64,000 nt of DNA from positions 14,576,477-14,640,476 of the forward strand of contig CM029626.1 of assembly GCA_017311315.1 (NCBI GenBank). Reading direction: 5' to 3'. Both the position numbers and the translations under genes were made by a program. Positions within the stretch are counted from its first letter, which is position 1, and each line of letters begins with the position of its first letter. The DNA is from Dendrocalamus latiflorus (taxonomy: Eukaryota > Streptophyta > Magnoliopsida > Poales > Poaceae). A model generated the notes under the pieces. That model searched no databases. It saw nothing but the letters and a program-made list of their open reading frames with translations, and was not told where the DNA came from. Of the stretch, positions 30,316 through 40,958 are shown in pieces.

Positions 30316-30928
30316 ATGTCTGAAGTCGAGGGGCCAGTGGGATTTGGGTCACCGAAGGACGACATTCCCTTAGAAACGAGGGATATGTTCGGTCCGCAGT
30401 ACCGATTGATACCAAGCCGGCGTGCTCAACCACCGTGGCCGAAATGCAGACACAATGAGTACGCGGTCGTCCAGATCTTGGATTCCCCGAACGATGGCGG
30501 GCGACGTTTCTTCCGATGCTCACGCTCCGGGGTACAAATTAGTAATGTTACATTTTGTATTGCTTATGGACCCTCGAAGTTTACCGTCATTTTTTGTGCA
30601 GATGGCCAAATGCGACTTCTCCCACTGGATCGACCCTCTTCACGAACGGTATGTTGATCGTTATGTGGGTACATTATGGGCTCGAATATGGGACTTGGAG
30701 TACCGAATGGAGAATCTCACTGAGGAGAACAACGACCTCCGCGAACAGATGCAACGCGAGAGGGGCAACGAGGAGGTCGTGAATATAGGAAGCTCTTATG
30801 ATCCCACATGTTGCTGCGCGAACCCGAGCTGCATATGTGCATGCCACTACCACGATGGACAACCACGTCCGAGGCGACCCCCTCAGCATTTCTCCATGTG
30901 GGTGCCACGAGGCTCGTTTGGCATGTAG
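30316..30928 (+). CDS. GRF-B: GRF-type zinc finger, coiled-coil and Cys-rich tail (MULE-A)
   Basis: Two exons, 30316-30531 and 30602-30928, are split by a 70-bp intron (GGG|GTACAA ... TTTTTTGTGCAG|ATGGCC). The product has 180 residues. Residues about 39-72 carry the finger-like WPKCRHNEYAVV and GGRRFFRCSRSG. Residues about 95-130 are a leucine/charge-rich helix (ARIWDLEYRMENLTEENNDL). The tail has a cysteine cluster, CCCANPSCICACHYH, then proline/arginine and ends PRGSFGM. The MULE-B homologue at 50877-51488 has exactly the same exon lengths, but a 69-bp intron. Because 70 is not a multiple of three, the frame here requires splicing, which supports a real intron. No function is known for this family in transposons. 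Confidence 0.8.
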
Positions 30929-31373
30929 GTAAGAAGGTGTATGGTTGTGTTGTGTTTTAGTTGTTGTGTTCGTTGGTGTGTTGATGGCTGTAGTACTTGG
31001 TTGTGTTGTCATTTTTTTGGTACCCTCCATGTTTACCGTCGTTGCTGTGTTGATGGTTGTAGTACTTGCTATATTTTATGTACGTGCAATCTATGTGTTG
31101 TTTCGTGTTGTGACTGGACAAAGCTGTTTTATTTTAGGTCGTAGCCTTTTCAGCCGATTGTGCTTTTTCAGGAAGCATAAATTCATAAGCAAAAAATTCA
31201 TAGTTCGTATCATTTGCAGTCGTTTGCAGTAAACATAAATTCATTGCAGGAATTATAGAACAACAAAGTACAGACTACGGATTCGTACACAAATATCACA
31301 TGAATATAACATATACACATACATACAAACAAGTAGCTCATTACAACACGACCCACAAGCCTACACATAAATA

Positions 31374-32211
31374 TCACTGCCTCCTAGCCTTACCCTTACC
31401 CTTACCAAGGGCGTCGGTGCTTGGAGTGTAACGGCTAGGCTCCCGGCGGCGTCTGCGTGGTATAGGCTGTGAAGGCTGAGTCTCAAAAGCGCCTACGAGC
31501 TGAGACGAGCCTATCTCATCGTAAGTCTGCTGCTCCACCTCGTCGTCGTCCTCACCCCCCTCGTCAGGGAAAGTGTCGCTCGTGGGGGATGAGCTCTGTG
31601 CCGTGTAAGACCCTCGCCGCGTCGGGTCTGAAAGTCGTGTCGTAGGCATGTCTACGTCCCTCCCCGCGCCGGTGCTGCAACCACAACGACTAGCCGCACG
31701 ACGTAGCCGACCTGCTAGCCTCTGTCATCCAACATTTTGTTAACCAACAAGATACGAAGATATTACGTACTAATTTTGTAAGTGGCTTTGTCGAAGCTTA
31801 CCTCTAGGAAGGTAAGCGTCCGGGCGTCGCCGACTGTCCTGGAGAAATGCTCTATGTCCTGTACGGACTGCTTCAGGGTGTTGCCCTGCAAACAAGCAAA
31901 AGAATGGATAATTTGCTATATGTAGTGATATTTATATCTATTGGAAAATAAGCAATGAGATTGAACATTACCACACGGTCCAGGACTGGAGCCGTCTCCA
32001 CCTGCGTCCCAAGGCGAGTCGACTGGTCCTACGGCGTGTCTTCGTCGCCCGAGGATGCAATGTCGGCGTAGTCATCCTGAGTCCATTGGCCCTTAAGCTT
32101 TGACCGCGTCGCACGCTGGTACCAAACTTGGTACCGCTGGAAGTTCTCGTTGCTGTGCGGCTCGTCGTTGTCGTCCACGTGGTCCTGAAAGTGTCCCCAC
32201 TCCTCAACGTA
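31374..32211 (-). pseudogene. C-terminal exons of a plant-mobile-domain (PMD/MAIN-like) gene, 5' end lost (MULE-A)
   Basis: Three minus-strand exons join in phase 0: 32211-31972, 31885-31802 and 31721-31374, with donors GTG|GTAATG and GAG|GTAAGC and good acceptors. They encode FQRYQVWYQRATR, QSVQDIEHFSRTVGDAR and an acidic, Ser-rich tail ending RYTPSTDALGKGKGKARR, which resembles tails of grass PMD proteins. An in-frame TAG follows GDEDTP. The first exon is open straight into the right terminal repeat, so the PMD core was removed by an internal deletion that ended at the repeat. It shows MULE-A descends from a larger PMD-bearing element. Confidence 0.6.
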
Positions 32212-32406
32212 CACGTCAGCGCCACGCAGGCCGCCACGCTGGAGTGGGCCTGCGACCTCGGAGCCGTGGACCACGGCGCCGAGACGTGTTACCTCGGCGC
32301 CGTGGGTCACGGCTTCGACCCCCTGGGTCCAAAAACGGAATTAAAACCACCAGGGGTCTAAATGTGAATATTTTTTAAAAAAAGGGCTTAAATACAAAAA
32401 ATTCGG
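32212..32406 (-). repeat. MULE-A right terminal inverted repeat
   Basis: It is the reverse complement of 28124-28326 with scattered differences and a few small indels, followed by the target duplication CAATAATGG at 32407-32415. Confidence 0.85.
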
Positions 32407-32415
32407 CAATAATGG

Positions 32416-33420
32416 AGATGTGCTAGCACGGTCACTTTGGCAAGCATGCACAGGCGTGGAGGTTGGATTTTGCATTCGTATATTGGGTTACGGAAGATGT
32501 GCTTGGCCCTCCTTTATTTTTTTTCTAAAACATTACCTCTCTAAGGTACATCGAAATTTTTCGTGATTCACGCATAAATTGAAATGCTTATTGCGTATTT
32601 TCTATGAAATTCTTGTAAAATTCCGGTTTTGCAAATATGACCTACATCCTGTGTTTCTGAAAACTAAACAAAGCTTCGGATTTGGAACCTGTCCTATGTG
32701 GATACGTAATTCCTTGATACGCAACGAACAAAAGTGCTCCCATTTGTATATTTTGCTGTAGCTAGAACAATCCTAAGATTAGCGAATATTATCTTAGACA
32801 GTATTAAGATCAAATTATTCCCCCAAAAGGTGGCGTTAAACAATTGGAGCGATGACGATGTTTTAAGCACCTTTTGCACTTTGTAATCCCTCGAACTAGC
32901 TGAATTTCTTACACAATTATACGGCTAGATATTATAATATATTATATTTGTTATATAACTCTATTGTCTTTCAAAAATAAGTTGTATTTGTTATGCAATT
33001 ATAATTCTTCCCTTTTTCTCTCGATTAATATCTATATAGAATTAATCTGCATCGTTATAATCTGATTCCACAAAAATAAGTGAGGTAGATCTTTCCTATT
33101 TAATCTCTCAATTAACAAGAGAATTTCTAAGAATTCTACTTTAGAAAGTATTGTGAGAGTTTTTAGACCTATAAAGAGAGAGAATTATCTTGAATATCAT
33201 CAGTTATTTGTAGATACTAGATATTCATAGATAACGAATCTGATTTAGTAATGGGATGGAATGTTTCAGATTTTTTATAACGTTATCGCGGGCTATATGC
33301 ACGCGCTCCATGGAAACGTTGAAAGGTCAACGGAATCGATGCCCACGTGCTCGTCACCTTTACCATTATTTATATCAACATTTTATTTTATTTTAATCGG
33401 CTCCGATGATAAGCTCGCGG

Positions 33421-33422
<2 letters not shown>
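32416..33422. other. AT-rich intergenic, no gene seen
   Basis: Only short frames without motifs are present, and I see no RNA gene. Confidence 0.4.

Positions 33423-33484
<62 letters not shown>
33423..33484. repeat. (GA)n microsatellite
   Basis: About 31 uninterrupted GA units. A TGACGTCA palindrome lies about 135 bp downstream at 33619-33626, but no gene follows that would use it. Confidence 0.95.
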
Positions 33485-33486
<2 letters not shown>

Positions 33487-33809
33487 CTTCCTTTCCCGAT
33501 TTGATCACCTTAAGATGCCGACGCGGCGGTTTAGGCTTTAGGGACCACGTAATTACAGCCAAAACCTTGCTCGGTTCCTAGCGCTTAATCTCTCTCTAAT
33601 TCTCTTTTTCCAGGTGGCGTGACGTCATCGGGGCTCGGGTATGAAATGGACGAGTCGAACGCTCAAGTGAGAGTCCCAACGGTTCTCTGTTTGGTGTAAT
33701 TAAATCCCGTTTGTCCGTTCTGTTATCCCTGTTGGACTCTTGCCGCCAGTGAGCTGTCACGGTTAATTTCTTTAAGTGGTTTTTGGCTGTAGTGTGTAAG
33801 CAGGAGTGC

Positions 33810-34030
33810 TAGGTACTGTTTGTTTTTGGTTTTTAGTTTTTGGTTTTATTTTTTTTTGGTTTGTTTGGAAGTCAAAATGCAAAGAATCGGAATGGAATAG
33901 CCTCTTGTAGTAGATTTTCTAAACAACTTCTTGAACATAAAACTATGTACGCTATCCACGTCAATATCTTCGCCATTTATTATCATATCAAAAAGCGTAG
34001 GTAAAAAATTATAGCTACAACGTAAAAGGA
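33810..34030. repeat. Dispersed repeat family C, copy 2
   Basis: It shares the TTTGGTTTTTAG/TTGGTTTT left part and ATCCACGTCAATATCTTCGC, ATCATATCAAAAAG blocks with 15500-15705. It is non-coding. Confidence 0.4.
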
Positions 34031-34449
34031 TATCTTATAATGCTGCCGTGCAAACGTAGGAGGAGCTGTGGCTTCCAAGTAACAGCAACCTCGTACGCTA
34101 CTCAAATCAGATGGTTCGTTTAACCGGTGGTGAGGTTCCCAAGAGGTCATTCTTAACCCAGCGCAAGGTGAGAGTAGATTTTACTCTAGTAAATTTGCGT
34201 AGTGCCAGAAAACAAAGTTGTGGTGGTATACCGCATAATCTTGCTTTTGTAAATCACTACATTCATTTCGAAATAGATGTGCTGTTTTAACATATTTTGC
34301 TTTAATTTGCAAATACTTTTCATTTTTTTGTCGGGCAACATTTTTCGTTATCACAGCGGCGCCGGAGAAATGGATATACTACTGCATTCAGAGAAAACTT
34401 ACCTCAAGAAGGTATTTACGTGTGAATGAAACTAAACGGCGTCTAAAAA

Positions 34450-34780
34450 TCAAATTGCAGGTCGTAGCACATTTTCAGGTTGCGAAGTGTAGTTGTTCTC
34501 TCTAGAGGAATTATGTGCACCCAATAATTCAGTGGACAAGACGATTAGTCGGAGTCTTAAGCAAGCTAGAGATCTGTTTAGGCAAATCTGGAAGCCCATC
34601 TGCTTGTAACAAGACCTGCCATCGTCCATCGACCGTGATTTTCTCTTCCTTGCTGGACTTTGAGAATTCATCCCTTTGGGATTGTGACAAGCCTGCTTTA
34701 CGCAGCTCTTTGACGTGGCTGCTACAGCTCCTTCCACAGTTCCCCGCTTCGCATTCACCTTGTGTCACTCTGTAATATCC
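34450..34780 (-). pseudogene. Possible gene fragment with unrecognised coding-like frame
   Basis: A 79-codon minus-strand frame reads like protein (SSKEEKITVDGRWQVLLQ, then DLPKQISSLLKTPTN), with mixed composition unlike the surrounding AT-rich DNA. No domain is recognised, no splice partner is found, and the frame overlaps others on both strands. It may be a relic exon or chance. Confidence 0.2.
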
Positions 34781-35130
34781 ATGGTGTCAAAGGTTTGCGC
34801 CAAACAACTTTAACTTCTAACTTTTACTTATGATTTTTATTTTTTTATAGTTTTTTGGATTTTTTTATATTGTCTGTATTAATATAATATTTTTATTTTT
34901 TATTTAATTACATAAAATAAACTAACAGTAACTATAGTATAAAATAAGTCATAAAATTTGACTTATAGATCACTTGGAGCAGAACTTTTTTCTTCTTTGT
35001 GTTAGAGTCTGACATGTTCATGTACTTTCTACCACGGATGGTTTATCTATTTATATTTGGAACGCAGAAATCACATAGAAAATAGTTTAATTCTAGAAAT
35101 TCTTTGAGCATTATTGAATGAGGATTTACA

Positions 35131-35635
35131 GCCCGCTCAGTTGGGTTTATATTCTATGGCTTATGGCTGAATTTTTTACTGTGGGCCTGTTCTTTTCGGC
35201 TGCGGCTTATGGCTTTTGGCTGAAATTTTTGAATTTTGGCTGTTTACGGTACAGATTACGGAGAGACAGATACTCACTTGCGATTTTGGCTAGTACAGAT
35301 GTTGGGCTTTTAACGTGTAGATCGTTTAACCTGCAGACCCCGTCTTGAGAAAATACTCCGTTTGAAAGTTAGGTACTGTAGCAAAAGCCAAAAGCCGCCG
35401 GCTTCGGAGAAAAAGAACAGGCCCTGTAGCTGGCTGAAATTACACTGTAGCTGATGATGGCTTATTTGACATAATTAAATTCTAAAACAAATTAAAAATA
35501 GAAAAACAGGTTAGCCCAGCATATATAATGCAAACGAATACGGAAAAAGAATCAGCAAAAAAGCTAAAAAAAATCTGAAAAGTCAGAAAAAACGAAATTT
35601 AGTAATAGTGAAAAATAAGACGGAAGCCAGAAGTC
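35131..35635 (+). repeat. Repeat family B copy split by a family A element
   Basis: The left part (CTATGGCTTATGGCTGAATT) and the right part (GTAGCTGGCTGAAATTACAC onward) are continuous in the 17522-17787 copy. Here they are separated by the insertion at 35183-35424. Confidence 0.7.
35183..35424. mobile_element. MITE of family A, complete, nested in family B
   Basis: The 242-bp element has termini GGGCCTGTTCTTTT and the complement GGGCCTGTTCTTTTT. TGT is duplicated at 35180-35182 and 35425-35427. The uninterrupted family B sequence has a single TGT, which confirms the insertion. This copy defines the ends of family A. Confidence 0.8.
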
Positions 35636-35638
35636 TAA

Positions 35639-35840
35639 GAGGCTGTTTGGTTGCTAGCCACACTTTGCCAACAAAAATTGCCACACTTGCCTAAGTTGAG
35701 GTGCTCAAATTCTTTGCCACACCTTAGCAAGTCTAAGAGAATCTTGCCACAACTGTAGCTACAACCAAACAGCTCCTAAAGTTGGTCAAACTTGTCTAAC
35801 CTTATGTGTGGTAAACTGTGACTGGCAACCAAACAGCCCC
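35639..35840. mobile_element. Tourist-like MITE with TAA target duplication
   Basis: The 202-bp element has termini GAGGCTGTTTGGTTGC and the complement GGGGCTGTTTGGTTGC. TAA lies at 35636-35638 and 35841-35843. The interior is rich in TTGCCACA blocks and non-coding. Confidence 0.8.
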
Positions 35841-36312
35841 TAAGCCCAAACGTTTAAACTTTTAGATAAAATGATAGATGCTCGATATTTTGTATCAAAT
35901 CACATATGGTCTTACTTATTACTATACTCAAACGAGCCTTGTTGCACAAATTTGACCGGCGACTGGGAGCATGGTAGCCGTTGGCAAGGCTTACCTTACC
36001 TCAGGCCATGACAAATGGCTTTCAATGGAGTTTGTTGGAGTTCATTGATTGTTAATGCCGTGTCAGGGAGAGCCATTTCGCGAGGTAGACGAGACCTCAT
36101 AAATACCAACTCATGCCCGTTCCTCCGGGAAATAGGCCTGGTAATGCGTTTGGTACCTGGTCTACGGCTAGCTTCTTTCGGTGAAGCAGTACTGACATGT
36201 GGGACCGTGCTGGCAAGTACGACGTGGGGCCCATGTGTCGGTCACCGGCCAACGTGCGTGAATAAGGATGTCGAGAAATGAGAAGGATGCCGAAACGGAT
36301 CTGATAATACTA

Positions 36313-36698
36313 GGGCCTGTTTGGATCCACCCAGATTTTAAGAATCTGGCTTTTGGAAACTGGGTGGGATCCAAACAGACCAGTTTTTGGGGCAGTTTTT
36401 AAAATCTACCTACCCAGATTCTTAAAAACTAAGAAGCTGTTGATACCCAGCTTTTGCCAGTTTTTTTTTGCACAAATACCCATTTACCCTCATTAAAGAC
36501 CACGCATGGCTGTTTAATGTGTTGTTCAAGAGCAATAAATGTAAGGGTATATAGTCTATTAGCACCAATCATAAATGAAACCAGCTTTTAAAAACTAGGG
36601 GATCCAAACACCCCATCAGTTTTTGCTTAGAAACCAACTTTTAAAAACTAGAAGTAATAGCTGGTTTTTAAGAATCTGAAACTGATCCAAACAGGGCC
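36313..36698. mobile_element. Tourist-like MITE with CTA target duplication
   Basis: The 386-bp element has termini GGGCCTGTTTGGATC and the complement GGCCCTGTTTGGATC. CTA lies at 36310-36312 and 36699-36701. The interior has repeated TTTTAAAAACTAG/AAGAATCTGG blocks that can fold back. Confidence 0.75.
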
Positions 36699-36944
36699 CT
36701 AGTTGAGCGAAATGCCGTTTTGACTTTAAAATGTCAATAAAGGCTTCCCACCACGACCACCTCATCGGCATGTAATGCTGGTCGCCAAGAAACTGAAAGC
36801 ACCAATCTACTTTCAACTTTTAAGGCCCGAACACGCGAGCAGTGGGATTGCATTCGGTTTGAAACTTTGGAGCAATTATCATTGTCTCTGGAAAATTCCC
36901 GTGAAATTACTGCAACGTAACGGCCGCTCCAATAGACTTCTAGA

Positions 36945-37135
36945 TTCAGTCTAAAATTACACTGTAGCAATTAAAATTACACGATAACTGCTGTTAACCT
37001 TTTCTAAGTTATGTAATTTTAAAAAATAATAAAAAACACTATTATATCATATGGATAATGCAAAAGAATACAGGAAAAAAATAAAATTTAGAAGTAACTT
37101 CTGAAGGTTGAAAGCTAGAAATCTAAAGTCTTTTC
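36945..37135 (+). repeat. Degenerate repeat family B fragment
   Basis: It retains AAAATTACACTGTAGCAA, CATATGGATAATGCAAAAG and TACAGGAAAAAAATAAAATT blocks, with internal deletions. A similar fragment is at 47455-47605. Confidence 0.4.
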
Positions 37136-37220
37136 ATCTGTTTGGTGCAGGCCCTTAAACAAGTCCTCCAAACTTCAAGACTTACAAAACGGACCGGCTG
37201 TAGCGTGTAATTGCAAGATG

Positions 37221-37830
37221 CAAGGTTCCAAATACCGTTACCGGGATAAATCCCGCCAGGCAGCCGGTACCGGTTACCGGCCGGTAACCGGAAAAACCGG
37301 CCGGTAACCGGGAAAAATCCGGCCGAATTTCCCGCGCCAAATTTTGAATTTGAAATCGGTAACCGGAAAAACCGGCCGGTAACCGCCCAAAAAACCGGAG
37401 AAAAACCGCTAAAAACCGGAAAAACCGCTAAAACCCGGTTTTTCAAATTTGAAATTGGAAATTCTTAACATATTCATGGCAAAAAGTATAAAGTTAAGCA
37501 CAAAAGATGCATAGATCTTCCTAATACATCATATTTGTGTTAAACAATGTAAATATCATTCGGGAAACTAACATTTACATTCAAAATTTGAAAATTCCTA
37601 ATACATTTACGGCAAAAAGTATGAAATCAAGCACGGGAAATATATGCATCTTCCTAATACATTCTATTAGTGTTAAACAATATAAATATCATTAGAGAAA
37701 CTAATTTTTACATTCAAAAGTTTAAATTTGAATTAAATAAAAAACCGGCGGTTTTTTTTCTCCTGGTCGCCACCGGTAAAACCGGTTACCGGCGGTAACC
37801 GGCCGGTTACCGCCGGTATTTGGATCCCTG
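37221..37830. mobile_element. Non-autonomous hAT-type element, 610 bp
   Basis: A perfect 8-bp duplication GCAAGATG lies at 37213-37220 and 37831-37838. Termini are CAAGGTTCCAAATACCG and the complement CAGGGATCCAAATACCG. Both ends are dense in CCGGTTACCGG/CCGGTAACCGG motifs that could bind transposase repeatedly. The middle is AT-rich and non-coding, with a ~120-bp unit (TTCCTAATACAT, TGTTAAACAAT) present twice. Eight-base duplications and CA-GG type ends fit the hAT superfamily. Confidence 0.85.
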
Positions 37831-38236
37831 GCAAGATGCCTCTCAGGCTCTCAGGCATGCGATGCAATCTCGGACGGCTCAGATCAATCGGTACAAGCAG
37901 TTGCCTATGATTTTGGCTAATCATTGGGCCACTGATCAGCATCATCCACATGCTTGGAGGCTCAATCCATGCATGGATCTATGTCCATGCCGCCTTTCTC
38001 ATGGCAGCCAAAGCTTCAAACCCTAAAGCGCATCCAATCTTAGTGATGTTGATGGGATCGATGCATCAAGATGACTAGGCATTAGCACCAATCGATGTGC
38101 TCTTACCCTAACTCTCTAGCACGCAGAGCTAGAGGCTTCCTATGTAGCATGAGCCGTCTCAGAAAGTGCTTCTCTCACAAGAGATTTTCTTTACTGTGGT
38201 GTTGTACCACCGGCGGTTTCTTTGATGGGTGGTCTA

Positions 38237-38490
38237 AAAAAGTTTCAGCTAAAAGAGCCGTATGGCTTGCTATTTTGGACTATGATATATGATTTTTAGC
38301 TGGTTATGAGAGACAGTATGCTGAGATAGAGATTTGTGTGCTATTTTAGGTGATATAAATGAAGTTATTGTAGTATATACTACAATCGATTTAGAAACTC
38401 TATCTTAAAAAGACACTTTATTTGAAAACTAGTTACTATAGTAAAATTATTTCACTGTAGAAAACGATTTTGGAGAAACTTAAAAAAGAG
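38237..38490. repeat. Repeat family A copy
   Basis: It carries GAGAGACAGTATGCTGAGA, GTAGTATATACTACAAT and ACTCTATCTTAAAAAGACAC blocks of family A. The ends are worn. Confidence 0.5.
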
Positions 38491-38532
38491 GGCAGTGGGA
38501 CCATACGGGAAAAACGGTAGCCTTTTAAGGTG

Positions 38533-38800
38533 GTGATCGGTTCGGCTGAAAAGCTCGTGGTTTATGGCTGAAAACACTGTAGCTGGCTGAAAAAAGCACT
38601 ATAGCTGACAGAGGCTTATTTAGCATAATTAAATTTAAAAAATGTAAAAATAAAAAAATATGCTAGCCCATTACGTATAATACAAACAAATACGGGAAAA
38701 AAAGAACCGGCAAAAAAGCTCAACAAAAAGCCAAAAGTTCAGAAAAAGACGAAACTTATGAATAGTGAAAAATAAGTCAGAAGCCGAAGCCGAGTTGATC
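38533..38800 (+). repeat. Repeat family B copy
   Basis: It is nearly collinear with 27590-27858 through GCATAATTAAATTTAAAAA, TTACGTATAATACAAAC, GAACCGGCAAAAAAGCTCAA and AGCCAAAAGTTCAGAAAA. Confidence 0.6.
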
Positions 38801-40680
38801 AGGGCAGAAAGGGATCTGACAAGCTCATCTGCAAAATTATTTCTTTTCTACAATACAGTTTGCTACAATCACTGTCAATATGGTCCCTATAATATGGTCC
38901 CTATATTCACTCTGAAAGTTGGGCTCACTTGTCAGTCAGTGTTAAAGCTAGAAAACCTCGTACAAATAATTCTGCATGTAGCTAGACAAATCCATTCTAT
39001 CCTAGGAAAAAAAAGGCTTGATTTTTGTGGCGCTAGCTGTAGCTGCCACATATTTTTAGGGTTACGTAACGCGTATTGTCTGTTGTAAGTTTGGTGCACA
39101 TCTACTTAAAAGGTGTACATGAGACGTAGTTGTTGGGCTAAGAGAAGGTGGGATATATGGTCATTAATAAAATTTATTAGTAGCAACGCAATTAATTAAA
39201 TGTTAGAAAAAATCATGGAAATATTCGCTAAGAATAAGTGATGGGTGGGACTCAATTGATTAGGACCTAATATTCAAGGTTAAAAGAAAGAAGTACGGCT
39301 AAAAAAACATTGGAAAGAACTAGTGGAATATAATTTTTCAAAACTAAAAGAAGTGGGAGTCACTCAACTATTAAATTGATAAAAAGAAGTGCGACCAGCA
39401 GTGAATATTAGTTCATCATATCTGGATAATATATTTCGTGATGTCTTGTCTACAAACAAAACAGTGCTAGCTTTGCTTGGGCTGAACCGCATTAAGCTCC
39501 CTGGATTAGACGTGATCTAGATTTCGACCTAACACTTACCGCATGTTTTGTGTTCTGCCCGACACAACAAGTAACATAAAGTCGTAGGCTTGCACTTTAT
39601 TTACAAAGAGCAAGGTTACTGGACTTGTAAATCTGTGTAGTGCTACTTTACAATTAACAAAGTGGAAAATTAGCCCAGGAACACTACAAAAGGTGCATAT
39701 AAATTATACACTAAAAGTACATTTGAACGACAAGACTTTTTTCACTATGACTTAGAATTTTGGTAGCGTTACCAAGTAAGTTACCCAGAAATTATCAACA
39801 ATAGTATTTAGGGACACATGCAGGGACGAAACCAGGATTTTAACGTAAGGGGCCAAGTAGGCAAAGCTTCTACTTAGTTGGGCTTCACCTTATTGAGGCT
39901 AGTTTTTCACTAGCAAAATTCATGAGAGAGGCCATATATGTACAATACAACATGTAGATTAAGTAGGTACTTCGTGAATCCTAAGGGAAAATTTTTTTCG
40001 GTGGTGACGAAGAAAATCCAATGGGAGGCGATCCAATAACTCATGAGGGGCTTCGCAGGAGACCCTCCTCTATATAATTCGTTTCCGTGGAGGGGAGCTC
40101 CACGGAAACGAATTCATGTTCTTTGCCATGGTGATTACTGGTCAAAATTTGAGACCACCCAATAATTCACTCATTTTTCGCACACAACAACCACCTATCG
40201 TCTGGTTATGGGAATGATGTTAACATCCAAACGCTTGGACCTCAGCCAATGGAGATAAGCCTAACTTTCCTTCCTTTTCATCAAAGCATGCAAGGCTGAA
40301 ATGCCGCTCTCGTTGCGGTAATTGTCCTAATCCTTTTCTCAAAGGGTTAACACCGGACGGTCCCATTTTGACAAACTGGAATCTTGGAATACGTATGCAG
40401 TTAACAAAGACTTTGGAGTTTAGTTTCCTTTGATGCTTTTCTTAGAAGCATTGGTTTGCCTAACAAATTAGTTGTTACTTCCGGCATTCTCGAGTACTTG
40501 ACAACCTCGACCTTTTGCGGTCCCGGTGTTGATCTCTATTTTTATCATAGTATGACACTGAAGTTAGGTACTAGGATGATTTAATTTTATCGTAGTGTAA
40601 TTTCCACATGAAGGAATCTAAATACTATATATATATGTGTGTAGTATGTGTATGTATGTATACATATATACATATGTATA
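38801..40680. other. Intergenic, no gene seen
   Basis: AT-rich DNA with only short unmotivated frames. The one structured item is the hairpin at 40076-40114. Confidence 0.4.
40076..40114. repeat. Perfect 17-bp inverted repeat with 5-base loop
   Basis: AATTCGTTTCCGTGGAG (40076-40092) pairs perfectly with CTCCACGGAAACGAATT (40098-40114) around GGGAG. There is no flanking T-run to make it a terminator and no longer stem to make it a typical plant microRNA precursor. Confidence 0.7.
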
Positions 40681-40958
40681 CTAGTTAAAGACACGTGCGT
40701 TGCAACAAAGTCATAAAAATGGTGAGATAAAACTTACTGTCTGGCCAACTTCACACATCAAGCATTGGAGAGCAAGTGATAGAGATAGAAGGGTGGCCAG
40801 AATGCGCGAGGAGATAGGGAAAGTGGAGGGGATGGGCGGTTGTATCCTGAGAGAGAGCGAGGAGGAGAGAGACGAATAGTCTAAATCAAATCGGATGGCT
40901 GAGAAGAGAGGAGGGAGAATGGACCAACCACCAACTCACACTTTTATAATAGTAAAGA
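40681..40958 (-). mobile_element. Short non-autonomous Helitron-like element
   Basis: On the minus strand it starts TCTTTACTATTATAAAAG directly after A and ends ...CTTTAACTAG before T. This is the A|TC...CTAG|T signature of Helitrons, with no target duplication. A GTTGCAACGCACGTG segment near the 3' end is the worn remains of the usual terminal hairpin. A diverged sister copy is at 2540-2815. It has no coding capacity. Confidence 0.65.

Larger units (their letters stand above)
28124..32406. mobile_element. MULE-A: 4.28-kb Mutator-like element with GRF zinc-finger genes, no transposase
   Basis: A 9-bp duplication CAATAATGG at 28115-28123 and 32407-32415 flanks termini CTGAATTTTTTGTATTTAAG and (complement) CCGAATTTTTTGTATTTAAG. 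The terminal inverted repeats extend about 200 bp. Nine-base duplications with long terminal repeats define MULEs. Inside, left to right, are subterminal repeats, GRF-A (minus), a tandem-repeat array, GRF-B (plus) and PMD C-terminal exons (minus) that abut the right TIR. There is no transposase, so movement would need one in trans. Its gene layout matches the left part of MULE-B at 47913-60104. Confidence 0.9.
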
